Source: Baylisascaris procyonis
Lineage: Eukaryota; Nematoda; Chromadorea; Rhabditida; Ascarididae
Direction: 5' to 3'
Length of the DNA: 64,000 nucleotides
Assembly: GCA_037389465.1 (NCBI GenBank)
Contig: JAZARR010000146.1
Coordinates: forward strand, 5,240,001-5,304,000
Shown: in pieces, positions 10,607 through 41,443 of the stretch
How positions within the stretch are numbered: position 1 is the stretch's first letter
How the letters are laid out: each line of letters begins with the position of its first letter
Translations under genes and position numbers: made by a program
The notes under the pieces: model-generated
What the model was told of the DNA's origin: nothing
Database searches by the model: none
What the model saw: only the letters and a program-made list of their open reading frames with translations

Positions 10607-13600
10607 AATTATTGATGCCATTATTTTTGTGATATTTACTCACCTATTTTCCATCCCTCCTCCACACTTCTGATTGCAATTAACGATAAATAGCCTCTAA
10701 ATTGATAAGGCATTCCTTTAATCGATAAGATGCTTTTTTTCTAACTGATAAGCACTGAAGAAAGCGATGAACATAAGTAATGAGGAGTAAATCGTCTTTA
10801 CCTTATCGCTCGACTTTCATGATTATTCAGTAACGTAGAAAGGCATCCAATAGCTGTTGAACAAGAACGATCACAGTTTTAAACAATATATTTTCAGACA
10901 TCACATTACATGCGGAATTTGTGAAAAAAGGTTCTCTGTGGCAATAACGTATGTGCCCACCCATACTGAATGTGCAATATACATAATGCAAACCTTCTAA
11001 CACGAAAAATGCGTTCGATTCGATTTACCTTCAATCGTCCTTTCAGTCGACATGAAGCTCATTTGAAAGAACAAATCGAAGGAAAGCATCTCATTGTGCT
11101 GGAGAAAATGCTTGTTTACTAATAGAAATGTAATCAGTACTTACAAATTGGCTATAGAAAACTTTCAAAAAAGAGTGATAAAATAGATTCGCTACTATTG
11201 TTTTATTCGTTCATTTCATCCCTATTTAGGCAACTTTTTCTTTGAGTGAGTGATATCACAGCTGTGTGACAAACTGAGTAAGTAGTAAGATTGAAAATCA
11301 GGGCTAAGAACTGCCCGCAAAATCTCCCCACCCTCAGAAATTTGAAGAGGTGGAGAAGAGAATTACAGCGTAAAAATTAACAAATTTCCGAATCATCAAC
11401 GAAATGCTAGCGAGTATAACAAACATTCGTCGTCCTTAGGTCCTGCTCGTTTGCTTATCCGTTCAATTATGCAAATGGGAGTGATTCCGAACGAGTCGAT
11501 CAAGCCAAATCTGAGGTAGAAGCTGAATATACAGGATCAAGCGCTTACACCTACTACGTTTGTTCTCGAAGGCTGAATTAATTTTGTGGCTTTCATGAAT
11601 TTCTTTTTAAAGTAATTTTTGTCCCAATTTTCTGGAAAATGGAGTTGGAAAGAAACCTTCTCCCAAAATATGACAGAAATGTTTCCTATGTTTTAATATA
11701 ATTTTTTATCAATGAGATGCTATATTAGAAGTTCTTGTTGATGAAATGCTCTGGCAATTCATCTCGTTCCCCATCTCTTCTCTTCTCATATCCGATGTGA
11801 TACAATTAAGACGAAGCCTATCAACTTACTAACAAGCAACACCTTCGTAATGAAATCGCTCCATTCATAAGTATGCAATTCTTCCATTATTGTCTTCGTC
11901 CTATATTTAAATCCTCTTCGCATCACCTCATCACGGTTATTGTCATTCTTAGATGGTTATGTACCGAAATTGTAATGAATTGATGAAGTAATCGTTATTT
12001 TACGGTAGGAGAAAGTACTCGGAGACTGCTTTCAGGACAGGATTACAAATGTGATGAAAACAATTGTTGAGGAGTGATAGGATGAGGGTATTTCATCGCG
12101 ATTATCATCAGAAAGCGATGAGGGGAATGAGAGGTGAAATGCGACCATTGAGGATCTAAATGAGGGTCGAAGATAAGAGCGAAAGAAATTGCGAGTTCCG
12201 AAACGAAAATATATCAACATTAAGAAGTTCCTCTTTGATATACTGATAAAATCCGGTTTTAATGTGCTATGGTAGAGAGAAGGATGATTTGCAATAAAGA
12301 GGCATTTACATATGATGCGGCTTCGTTGGCAGGAAAGATCAAGGAAACAAGACCTCGCAACAAGGAAAAAACAAGCCGCTATATAAAATTGTGTCCACAT
12401 AAACGTTTGCTCATAATTTTTTTAGCGGCTTTTAGAAATAGAAAATTCAACCTATTTAAATAATAGATTCATGTTGGTTAAAAGAGAACCGAGGTGCAAT
12501 CACAATGCGAGGCATTGAACTCTACTCACCATTGGCAAGAACTTTTGAAGGGAGAGAAGGTAATACAATCGCGAAGGGGCATATCTCACCGCATAAGGGA
12601 AACACTTTCAAGTGTTTCTACATCACGTGACGATGTCGCAAATAACGGTCACTCCGAACAGTGATCTTTTATCACTGTTGTTTGACCGCGTGTTGTGTCT
12701 TAGATCTTCGATTATTGCGAGTGTGCGTATTCTAGTGCTTAAATTATTGCAAATTCAACGAATGTCTTCATTCTCCGTTCCTTATCGATGCTGCCGAGAA
12801 ATTCTTTCGATGGCCACCTTCATTGCAAAACTATTATTAAATGAAACGTCGATTCTGACTTCCGAAATCTTTTTCAGAAACTCTTCCGGCATTTTGTGGT
12901 TGTGAATCACATTAAAATATGGTGGAATTTTTTGGGTTCATTCCTATAGATAGCAGAAGCAAGCTTGTGGTAATCAATTGTACTTCACAGATGCATTTTT
13001 GTAATTTAACAGTAACGCGATTTAGAAATGGCAAGCTTGGGGTCGATCTTTCCGAAGGAATGGCTCGATGATGAGACCTACCTTTACAGTGCTTTGAGAT
13101 TGATGTGTGGACGTCAAGTTCAATTCCCCGTTAGGTGTCGATTTTTGTGTATTAATCGAATACTTTAAATTGTTTGCACGTTCAATATATAAACGGCAAC
13201 ATGTAATGATGATACTATTTCGGGGATGCAGCGTTGAGTTTGGTGTGCTGTGTGTATGTGTGTGTGTATATGTGTGCGCGCGTACGCCACCCGTTGCACT
13301 AACGTTTATCGAACATTACAGCTGTGCGCCTATGCTAGCTAGTGGTTTCACCGCGTTCGTTGAATCCTTCATTCGATCCTTAATAGCCACATCTTGCGTA
13401 CTGCGGTCGCTTTTATGACGTGCTAGACCAATTGGCCAACATTTTTGTTGATACAGATGAGGCGATCTCTATCTCCCGCCCACCTTGTAATGCTCCAATT
13501 GTAATTGCTAAGTGCAGTAAATGATGCAAGAAGATGAGGGGTGTAAGACGGAAATTAACTGGGTTCTGTATAGGCAACTAAATTATTGTGCAGTCTAAGA

Positions 13601-16496
13601 ACGCTATAGAAGACGTTGGACGTAGGTGGTGTTTTAATCCGCTCTATAGGTAACGTTCTGCAGATTCTTATTCTTCGATGTGGATCTCATCTTTATTGCT
13701 TCGTTGAAGTTGTGTTTAATTTTATGCGAATGCTACTAGGTTGTCATATTAGGTATGGAAGTTTCGAAATAAATATTGTAATGGGAAATGAAGAATAAAT
13801 ATTTGCATGAGCACATTAAAAATCGGAGGCTTATGAATGAGACATCAAAGTTATTTTCCTTCTTTTTTATGCTCACGTAGGAAAAATTAAAAGTGAAAAA
13901 TGTTGTGTTTACACGAGGCGTTATTAGCACCATTCACGTGATATGCGCTTTTTTTTTTTTTTAAAGCTGTATATTAGCGAAACAAGTGGACATGCATAAA
14001 TGCTAACATAAGCAACATATTTATGTATCTACCGATTGCGTATATAGATTCGTTGTTTTTGCGATCGACCACCTCTGCAAGCATGCAAAACTTTGCAAAG
14101 ATTTCAAAAAATAAATTCCCACCCCTTCCCATCCACTGAAGGCTTCCTTCCGCATTCCGCATCTAAGAATAGTTCAAGCCTATCCAGCGAAAAAGAAGAA
14201 AAACGCACTTTGCAAATTGCAAACGTTAGTGTTGTAGTGTTTGCTACGCGTTTTGCACTTGTTATATATACATGCATTTGTATACATATATGCATATGCG
14301 TATTATGAATGTGTATGTGTCCGTATGGTAATTTCAAATTGTTTACTAGTAATACTGTATCCATTAAACATCGTGTTTGCTTGAAGAGTAGACTCGGAGC
14401 TTCGATTTTTATTTGTGTTTCTCGACCACTGCATAAACTCAAGAGAAACGGTGGTTGTTTGTAATTTTGCAGCTTTATTTTTCTTCTTTCTTTTGTTCTT
14501 TGCGTAGGTAATCTGATACCGTTTATGGATCAGAGAAGTTCTTGCCTCATATTAATCAGTGATACTTCAACTTTCTTAATCAAGAGAAGGAGGAGGAGGT
14601 ATATTTTTTCTACTTCGCTGTAACTTCGATTTTTTCCTTCTTATAATTGATTTCACTTGCTAAACATAGTGGAGGCTTAAGGTTTTTTGAAGATGAAAGT
14701 TTGCATCATATGGATTCTGACAGTTCTCAATGAATTTTTTAATAATTTTGTCTAATTGATAGGAAACGTTAATTAAATTTGTTGAAATTCTGCTAAATTT
14801 TTGCCCAATTTAAGTGACATAGTAACTTTCACCAAAAATCAAATACTGTGAATTTTTGCGATGTCTACAAATAATTTAAACAATAAAGATTAGTCGACTC
14901 ATTTATTTGATCCATAAAAAGTGAATTTTTTAATGTGCTCCGCGGCATCGTTGATCGAAAGTGCTTTTCATTAAAGCCGACAATTAAAATCTTCAACCTC
15001 AAAACAATCCGCAGTGGTAAATTCACGCTTACCAATCCTTATCAGTCTATCGGTTGTGGAAGGAACACATCGAAAAATGACTCCACTGAAAATTAAGGAG
15101 ACCTTCAAGTGGAGCAGCAGGAAGGGTCGAAGGAAACGAAGAGGTGAAGGAGACCCCACTCCACAGTAATATGTACGTGGGTGTCCCAACAGTAAAGTCG
15201 AGGAGTGTTCTCATCAGGGTCATCGAAAGGACACACTGGCTCGGTGGGATACCGAGAAAAGAGTTACAATGTGAAAAAGAAGCCTGGAAACTGCTTTATT
15301 CCAAAGAGGAGAGGGTTGGCTACCACAAATTATAAAAAAGTGGCCTTTGATTTTGCTGAGCATCTCTGTTGAATTTAGCGTCCTTCTATAGTTTAGCAGA
15401 TGAGCGATGATTTGGGTGTTAGCATCGCTTTTTGTAGTTCTATGAAGCATCTGCAAGAAATATGGAAAACGGGAAGGAAAAAAGAACTGGGTGACTGAAT
15501 GGTATATTTTCTTCTAAAAATTACTGCCTCTCTTGTGAAGTTTCATTTTATAGGAATTCTTTTTCTGTCGTCGATTGCTAAATTAAAGCAATTTTATTGA
15601 TCATCGCACCGGATAGCTTGAAACATTGCCCCTAGCTAGAGATGGATTGAGAGATCTGTTGTCTTTAAATATTCAAATACCAATAAATTCTGCACCTTTC
15701 AATGGGATGCTCGAGGAATTGGGTTTTTCAGAAAAGAAAACCGTTCGCTTTAACAGATAGAACGTTTTCCTTGAAAAGGTAATAAATTTTTCAAAAATTT
15801 AGAAATCTAGTGTTAAAAAATAATTTTTTAACTTCCTCTCGCCATTGTTTCACCGGTAGAATATTTGTGAACATGTTCATCATTAGCAAGTACACGCTGA
15901 TGTGCACGATTAAAGACGTCGTCGGTTTTGGCTGAAACTACTCGTCGAGGCATAAAATGTTGGCGCAAATGCCCACCGATGCGAATGCAATTCGGTGATG
16001 CATTCATTCATTGTTGCTAATAGTGTTGCATAGACATACCTCAATTATTGACACTCAAAACAACTTTTTTGTAATCAATTAAAGTTCCTTTAGCAGCAGC
16101 TGACATATCTCATTGATATTTCTGTTGATAGGTGACTCTTTTCGTAATTTTTTTACGTTCAATTTTTTTTTTTCTTGTTTATGAATAACGCTACAAATAT
16201 CTATTTGCTTATAATGTGCTGATTTTGTTGTTAGATTGTAATATGTGTGAGAATTGTGTTGCTTTTTGGGAATCATTCAAATATTTTGCATAAATGGTTG
16301 TCTCGTATGGGATATGCAAAGCGTTAACGTCTTTTCTTCCAAAAATAGTCTAAAGCAAAAAAAAAAATTCAGTTTTAGTATTCTTCGTAGTTCGTGGAGA
16401 AAATATTTTTAGCACTTTTACGTTCATGACTTTTACTACATATTATGAATATCTCTCGAAGCGAGCGATGAGCAATGCAAAACGAGAGGTTATGTA

Positions 16497-16516
16497 GGGG
16501 AGGGGGGGGGGGGGGG
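16497..16516 (+). repeat. Poly-G tract
   Basis: About 20 bases that are all G except one A, in an AT-rich neighbourhood. Such runs can form G-quadruplexes and are error-prone in sequencing, so the exact length should be treated with caution. Confidence 0.7.
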
Positions 16517-19243
16517 AAGATGGAAGAAAGCAACTGAACCAGCAAGCAAAGTGATTTTCAAATGGAAAAAGAAAAAAAAAAATACGAAGGCGCATGCGTT
16601 CATTCAATCGCAACTCGTAGTGCTTTTGTTTATGAGGAATAGCAGCAAAAGTTGCATAACAAACACCTCCAGCGATTTGTTTTTTGATCTCTAATCAATG
16701 CTTTCATTATTGAATATTTTTGCATATGAAATGGTATCTTAAAGTAAAGTGAAGCTATTATTATTATTCACGAACGATAATATTGCTCATCAAAGAGTTT
16801 CATTAATACACAACAAATGATAACGCCTCTCTATTGCCAATAAATATCAGTCTTCATCTTTTACTCTCACAATCGATGTTTAGTGTTGGCATCGCTAAGT
16901 GCATCAACTATGCGATAATATGATTTTCATGCTTCGAGATTTTTGGATTTTTTCATTTTCTAATATTGCCGTGGCATTTGCTAATGTGAATTTGGCATAT
17001 GTGCGCGCACTTTCGAAAATTCTTTCAACCATTACTAAATTTCAAGAATATTATTGCTGAGCAGAGCACCGTCGATGTAGATCACATTTCGTAATCCCCT
17101 TCTCACGTTGGCTATATTATTTTTAAAGAATGAGAGTATTGTTCTATGTTGGCATATCGGTATTTTTTGTACCCATAGAGCGAAGTCCTAAAATTACTTA
17201 TTATTCGAAACGCTTTTGAAGATTACCGTCTTGGCGGTCCCCCAAGTATACTGGCACGTCGATATTCAAATTTAAACTTTTCTGCTTCTTGTGCTTGTTG
17301 GTGCAGTTTTAAGTGCTCGGCTTTTTTTGGGAGGGGATTGGGGGAGTGAAGAAATCGCTTTAGATCAAAAACACGTTTGGACTGCTCAGATCGCTTAATA
17401 ACATGGACAGGATTGTTGTTGGAATTCTCGTTGTCTTTGTTCAGAAGGTGTCATCTGCTGCTTGCCTTATGTTCACAATGATCTATTTATTTGGGTACTT
17501 TCACTTGTAAAGAAGCCGTATTAAGGTGACGGCGGATATAGGATGTTTTTGGAAAAGGAAACGTATTTTGAGGAATACCACCTTACTAATACTGAATGAT
17601 GACCCACTATTGCTAACACGTTCATACCAGTGGCAAAGGGCCGAAACATGGATATACCAAACGCTATCATTCATTCCTTCTTTTTACCTACCTCCTTATT
17701 GATACTAAATTAGTCCGTGTTCTCTGTATTCAAATAAATCATCACTATAACTCCTTCGATGCAGTTTCTTTTCTCGTAAATTCAGTCTCTACTTTAGTTT
17801 GGAAAATAAATGAATTTCTTCACGAATTTCAGCAGTCTAGGTTTTCTTCCCGTCTATCCAGTCATATAAATACGGACACGTTTTCAGTGTTCAGACGGTA
17901 GTTATTTCTGTTTTTATCTTCGAACTTAAAGCATCATTCATGTATTTAATGTTGAAAAACTACCATAACGCTCTCTGGCTTTGCTACGTGTCATATCACC
18001 TTCCTCTTGTGTGCCACGTTTCACTCAGTATGTGAACATATCCGTCCTGAAGAGTGGAGACGGAAATGCAGATACTATTCCGTTGGCACACGAACAGATT
18101 TTTCACTAAAATATATTGATTGAATAAACGGCCTTCTTGAAAGTATAGTCACTAGTGATGTATATGGATACGTTTTGTGAGCTAATAACCGCGTTGAAGT
18201 TGAAGGAATCAAATTTGACAGCTTGACAGCGTTACTGGTAAGCGGTACTGGTTACCATAGCTAGTTATAGCATAATGTGCTATGAATATACTTGATAGTT
18301 ATGTTGATAAATAATAAGTAAGATAGTAGCCTTTTTAATTTATTGTGAGCAGTCCATTAAACGAAATCGCAAACAGTATGAGCAAACAAAAAAAAGAAGA
18401 CAATTTAATTGCTGACAAGTTAGGATACATGAAAGGATCTGATTACATGGTGACGATGGTTGGAGGATCTGAAAATTACATTGCGTGAAAGGAGTAACGC
18501 AAATGGATACGCATTTTGAGCTGTTGGGCATGCGAAGGTGAAAAAAAACTTCATGAAATTAGATAATACTAGTTGTAGATAATAGTGGTTTACAAAACTA
18601 TGTAGTTATTTAAAGGTACTTGGCTATGTTGTATAGGTGTTAAGTGAAATATTACAGGTACATAAACATGTTAAGCGAGGGTAGGAGTAAGAGGTCGATT
18701 TATAAACCGGTAGAGGAAATGGTGACAAGTGTGAAAGCGCAAAAAATTATCTGTTATATCAGTTTCTGATGTTTCAGGGTACATGAAATAGTTTACCTAA
18801 GTACGTCGGTTAAAGTATAGAATTGGCGAGAATAATTGCAAATCACCGAATCTATAATGGATTGCAACCTCTCTTAATCATCAGCGATAACCGATAAACA
18901 CGGAATCGTCAGCTGAGTGTCGATAATAGTGGCATTCGCCGTGTGAATTTGTGAATGTTCAGATTTTAAATGGAATATCATCTTCCGCCAAAGCCATCTA
19001 TATCTTCTTTCGTTGTAATGACAGTGCTTCGATTGATTGATTTAGCACTTTCACCCTTAGGGAATTTAAGCGAGAAAATATTCGACGCCGAATTCAGTTC
19101 TTTTTTGTTGATTAATGACATGAGTTCACATTTGTATTTTTTTGAATTTTTATTTGCATTTCCCATTTTTGCATCTATTGTTCATTTATAGAGATGAATT
19201 GTTGTCAGTTTAAAACATATAATAACCGTATTCTATGAAAAGA

Positions 19244-19251
19244 GTTTTCAG
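19244..19251 (+). promoter_or_regulatory. Probable spliced-leader trans-splice acceptor of the 5'-nucleotidase gene
   Basis: GTTTTCAG lies 10 bases before the ATG at 19262, and no upstream exon is needed. In nematodes a TTTTCAG directly before the first coding exon usually marks spliced-leader addition. It removes an earlier in-frame ATG at 19235, which decides the start chosen here. Confidence 0.6.
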
Positions 19252-19261
19252 GATAGCCGAA

Positions 19262-26827
<7,566 letters not shown>

Positions 26828-29800
26828 CGCATCTTCTGGCTATTTTATTTCTGGTTGTTTTATTTGAATGCGATGTTCTCTTTTCTTTGCAATTTTACTA
26901 TATAGTGCATGATGGCGTTAAAGAGAGAGAAGAGAGGAGTTCTTTAAAAAAAAAAAAAAGACGGCGTTCATTTGCTCGAAAAAAATGCTTTCGGCAATCA
27001 ATTTCGCATGAGTTGTGGAGCATGAAATCGCATTCGTAAATTTTTGAAATTAAATATGCATGCTAATCTTTCAAAATGGATTCATTTATTCGCATTGAAT
27101 AACATTGCAGCAAATCCTCATTTATTTCCACTGAACAGTTAATTAGATTATTTGAACGATGAAATTCCTTATAGTATTAAGCAGCGAGCATTCAATCCTA
27201 TAGATATTTGAAACTTCCTAAGTGTTATTGCAAAAAATTTCGCCAGTTCACATAATTTCGCAAACAATTTCCCAAATATCGATGCTTCTTATTTTTTTTT
27301 TTTTTTTTGAAGTAAAATTCATTAGCAGCAACTAATTCTACAAATATAATTGTATTTTTTATCGATTAAAGTGCATTGCCGATTTCATTTCCTTTTATGA
27401 TGAGAAATTACATCGAATGATTTTAATGGTACATTTGCGCACAATTACTTAGCAATTTCTGCGTAACGTTGATGAAAGCAAACGGACATTACCAAATATA
27501 CAGCCACATTTTTTTTTTTTTTTTATTTCTAAAGTGATTGTTCGCTATTTGAAGCATTAATCTTAGTTATCTTACGTTTCTTTCCTTTTGGAAAGGAGTG
27601 AATCATTAGAAACTTTTTCTACAATGAGTTTCGTCGAGGAAATGAAGTTGATTTTTCCGTTTCTGTTGCGAAATATTTCACTTCCTAATTATAATGCTGT
27701 TTATTTCCGGCCTTTCATACTTTTTTCCCTCTCATTTATTTGATTTTTCTTTTCGCATTTCAAACTTTTAAAGAATTATACTAAGAGGACTGTTTCTTTC
27801 AATATTTGCCTATATAAGTAGAGTTGGATTGATTCTGTTGAATTTTTATAATCGTTGACTTACTTAATTTATTTTGATTTTATAGTGGAATTTACCGAAA
27901 AAAAAACTGAAATATTTATTTGCAAAAATTTTCTCGAATCTTGCTTTTTTGTGCAATTAGGCAATGGTTTCTTACCCTGGTTGATAATCAGTGAAGTTTT
28001 AGACCAATGAAATTTGCTCGATATACTCGAAGCGGCTGAGTGAATAACTTTCAAGCTCAACCATTAGCTTCGAAAGCATTTAAGATATTATTTGAAAATT
28101 GGTGTCGAAGAGTGTTTTATGATCGGTTGTCTCGCTAAAAAAAACAAATGTTTTGTAGAAGATTTGTTCAGGCAGTCGGTTCGCTTAAAAAATGTTATTT
28201 TTTCGCTGACGATTTATGAAAGCGGTTAGTCTGAAGGGCGGAACGGCCAAAGCGCATATCTGGTCGGCCTTTTCGGTAAGCTTTTTCGACCCACTCTGTT
28301 TTGGGCTTTCTTTCGCGCGGGCTTTAGGCCGAGATACTACTTTGTGTCTGTCTGTCGGTGTATGCGGTCAGCATGTTTCTCAGTCTGCTTGGTCATGAAA
28401 CAGTGCCGGAGTGTGCCTAGACTTGAGTTACCCATGGAAGAAATCTCCAAGAGTCGTCAAATATGCACGGTTATGTTGTTTGTCAAATGTTGCATTTAAT
28501 CTTTGTCTATAAATGCGTCATAAGATTTTTTGGTATGTGGTTATCGCATTGGTGTTGGGGTAGATTCCGCCGTGATCAGGAAGCGAGGAGCGTTTGATTG
28601 AGGTAGGGAATCTATATCTATATCTATCGGGGTTCGGAACATGCGGCAGCGTCGCCTCTAAATATTCTTCGCATTATTTATTGGGTTTTTTCTTCGCATT
28701 ATTTATTGGGTTTTTTCTCTAAAATTTTCGAGCAATTTTCGTGTGACATTCATTCGGCTGTTATTCCACAACTGCATTTTTTCAATGCGCATAAAAATGC
28801 CATTTCATTTTTCTAACAGTCGATTTTTTTTTTTTAAATTTGTTGCATCCAAAAATTGAAGTCACATTCATTTTAATGGTATCAAAGCTCTTACAAGAGT
28901 TCTTAATGCGCATCTTTCGCTACTACTTCTAGGACTCCGATCATCGAATGTTTGTTCTCATCTTAAATTTTTAAACTGTTGTTTACTTCATACTATATGC
29001 AGTTTTAAGCAGCTAGCGTTTTTAGTCATGAAGGCAATCCTGTGGAGGTTTCGGCCAAAAAATAATATCGAAATTTCTCGACAATTTATTTGCATATCGA
29101 CGGTGAGTACACAAGTTTCAACTAAACAATTTCTAGAGGAAGCAGTGAAATTAAATGATTGGGATATCAAAGAGGATTTCATTTAGGCCATTATCACTTA
29201 GTGCATGCAAATGTTTTTCGGTGACAGAAATAAAGAGCATCCTATTTATTTCTCCTTTATAAGGTTCTTTAACGATCTCAGTGCTTCCTTTATACGGGCC
29301 AACAAGTTGAATTTTTTTTGCCAGCATGTTGTTGTTGCATTACTTCTCAATTGTGCTGTCGATTTCATTTGTTGTTTTTTCTTCTGCTTCCCGGGCACCT
29401 TTAAATGTCTGTGATATATGCGCCAAAATCTTCGAATGAAATATGTTCGCTTCAAATCCTATTGTAATACACCTAAAACAGGTAAAGACTCGAGCTTGTG
29501 CAACAAACTACTGTGGCATTAATACCGTCATCGGGCGCAACTTTCGCTTCAATTGCTAGTAGCTGGAGTGGGAAAATGCGATATCACTGCAAGTATTTTT
29601 AGTGGGCCAAGAATTGTTTCCTCCATTTTGGAAATTCGTTACTCAAAAAATCTTAGAAAAAAAAGATGAAAATTTTCAACTGTTTTTCTGGCCGTATTTA
29701 AAAATTGCTTCCTCATAAAATCAAGGCACAGACATAGGAGAGACAAGAAATCCGGTAATGAGTGAACGTTCTTTAAAACTGTTATTATTACTGCAAAGAT

Positions 29801-30380
29801 AAGTAAGCGTTGAAGAAATTCTTATGCTTAAAGGGAATCCAATATCAATGCAATAGGGGCAGCATCAGATGCTGATTAAAGACTTTGTTTGCTACGAATA
29901 GTTGGACGTTTCAACGAATAAGTTGAACGAGTTTACGCATATTAGCGTTTCTTAGTGAATTGAACGCTCACCAAAGAAATATGAAAAGTTGAAGTTCAAC
30001 TAGTTCAACTGATCACTCTGTGTATTCCTTCTAATTTTTCTCACTTCTCACTTGGCAAATCTACTCCACTCCCCTATCAATCATAAATGCAACAAAGTAT
30101 AACTACACTAACACTGATTTGCCTTAAAATAAGCATTATTCATGGGAAATACTTCGATCGTCAGCTTGTCGCAATAGCTTTCCTTTTATCGTTGAAGTTT
30201 TCGCAACAATTTTGAAGACCTAACCTCGTGAACTCTGACGCAATAAGACAGTTTTTAGAGGTATCTTATTGCTTATTGATTGGCCACCTATTTGTTCAAC
30301 AATTTTACATCATTCTGGATTGTCTTTAAATGTCCCTGTCGGAAAACAATCCGTTTAAAGCATCCAACCATGAGGTAATA
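26828..30380. other. Intergenic region, no supported gene
   Basis: AT-rich, with several poly-T runs (e.g. 27293-27309, 27510-27525). Longer frames at 28216-28398 (+) and 29205-29455 (both strands) have neither family resemblance nor phase-consistent partner exons. A short GC-richer patch at 28216-28420 stands out slightly in composition but is unexplained. Confidence 0.5.
28666..28716. repeat. Perfect tandem duplication of a ~25-base unit
   Basis: Two adjacent identical copies of a unit containing TTCGCATTATTTATTGGG followed by a T run. The lack of divergence suggests a recent slippage event or an assembly artefact. Confidence 0.75.
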
Positions 30381-30387
30381 GCAGTGC

Positions 30388-30406
30388 TTATTTATTTATT
30401 TATTCT
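30388..30406 (-). promoter_or_regulatory. Candidate poly(A) signals of the MAM-like gene
   Basis: A run of TTTATTTATTTATT on the plus strand gives overlapping AATAAA copies on the minus strand, about 230 bases beyond the stop codon at 30629-30631. Confidence 0.4.
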
Positions 30407-30628
30407 TTTATTCATTTTTACACAAACGCTGGCTTCATTTGACAATTACCAATTTTATGAGCACATGTAAGTTGGCCGATCACTCAATCGGGCAACTTGC
30501 CAACAAATACATACATTATAGTGATAATAAATTACACGCACGCCGAGTGCACACCAATAATGCGTATGGCATTCTGGAGGAATAAGAGTGTCGAATTTAG
30601 CGGTGGCACCAAGCTGATAGCACCAACC

Positions 30629-41419
<10,791 letters not shown>

Positions 41420-41430
41420 GGAGGAATGCA

Positions 41431-41443
41431 CTGAAACAAATTT
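41431..41443 (-). promoter_or_regulatory. Probable spliced-leader trans-splice acceptor of the MAM-like gene
   Basis: On the minus strand AAATTTGTTTCAG ends 11 bases before the ATG at 41417-41419. An in-frame ATG at 41446 would be removed by this splice. It fixes the likely transcript start and supports 41419 as the start codon. Confidence 0.5.

Larger units (their letters stand above)
8921..19243. other. Long stretch without a gene I can support
   Basis: About 10 kb between the diverging CDF (-) and 5'-nucleotidase (+) genes. It is AT-rich with many homopolymer runs. I tested the longer open frames (12032-12400 minus, 13107-13418 plus, 14093-14215 plus, 15144-15335 plus) and the best acceptor-like sites. 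None chained into a phase-consistent model or resembled a known family. Unrecognised small genes or non-coding RNAs may be hidden here. The immediate upstream regions should include promoters of both flanking genes, but no clear motif was found. Confidence 0.5.

Noticed and set aside
12032..12400. 122-residue minus-strand frame
   Set aside because: No family resemblance, composition like the surrounding AT-rich DNA, no matching splice partners.
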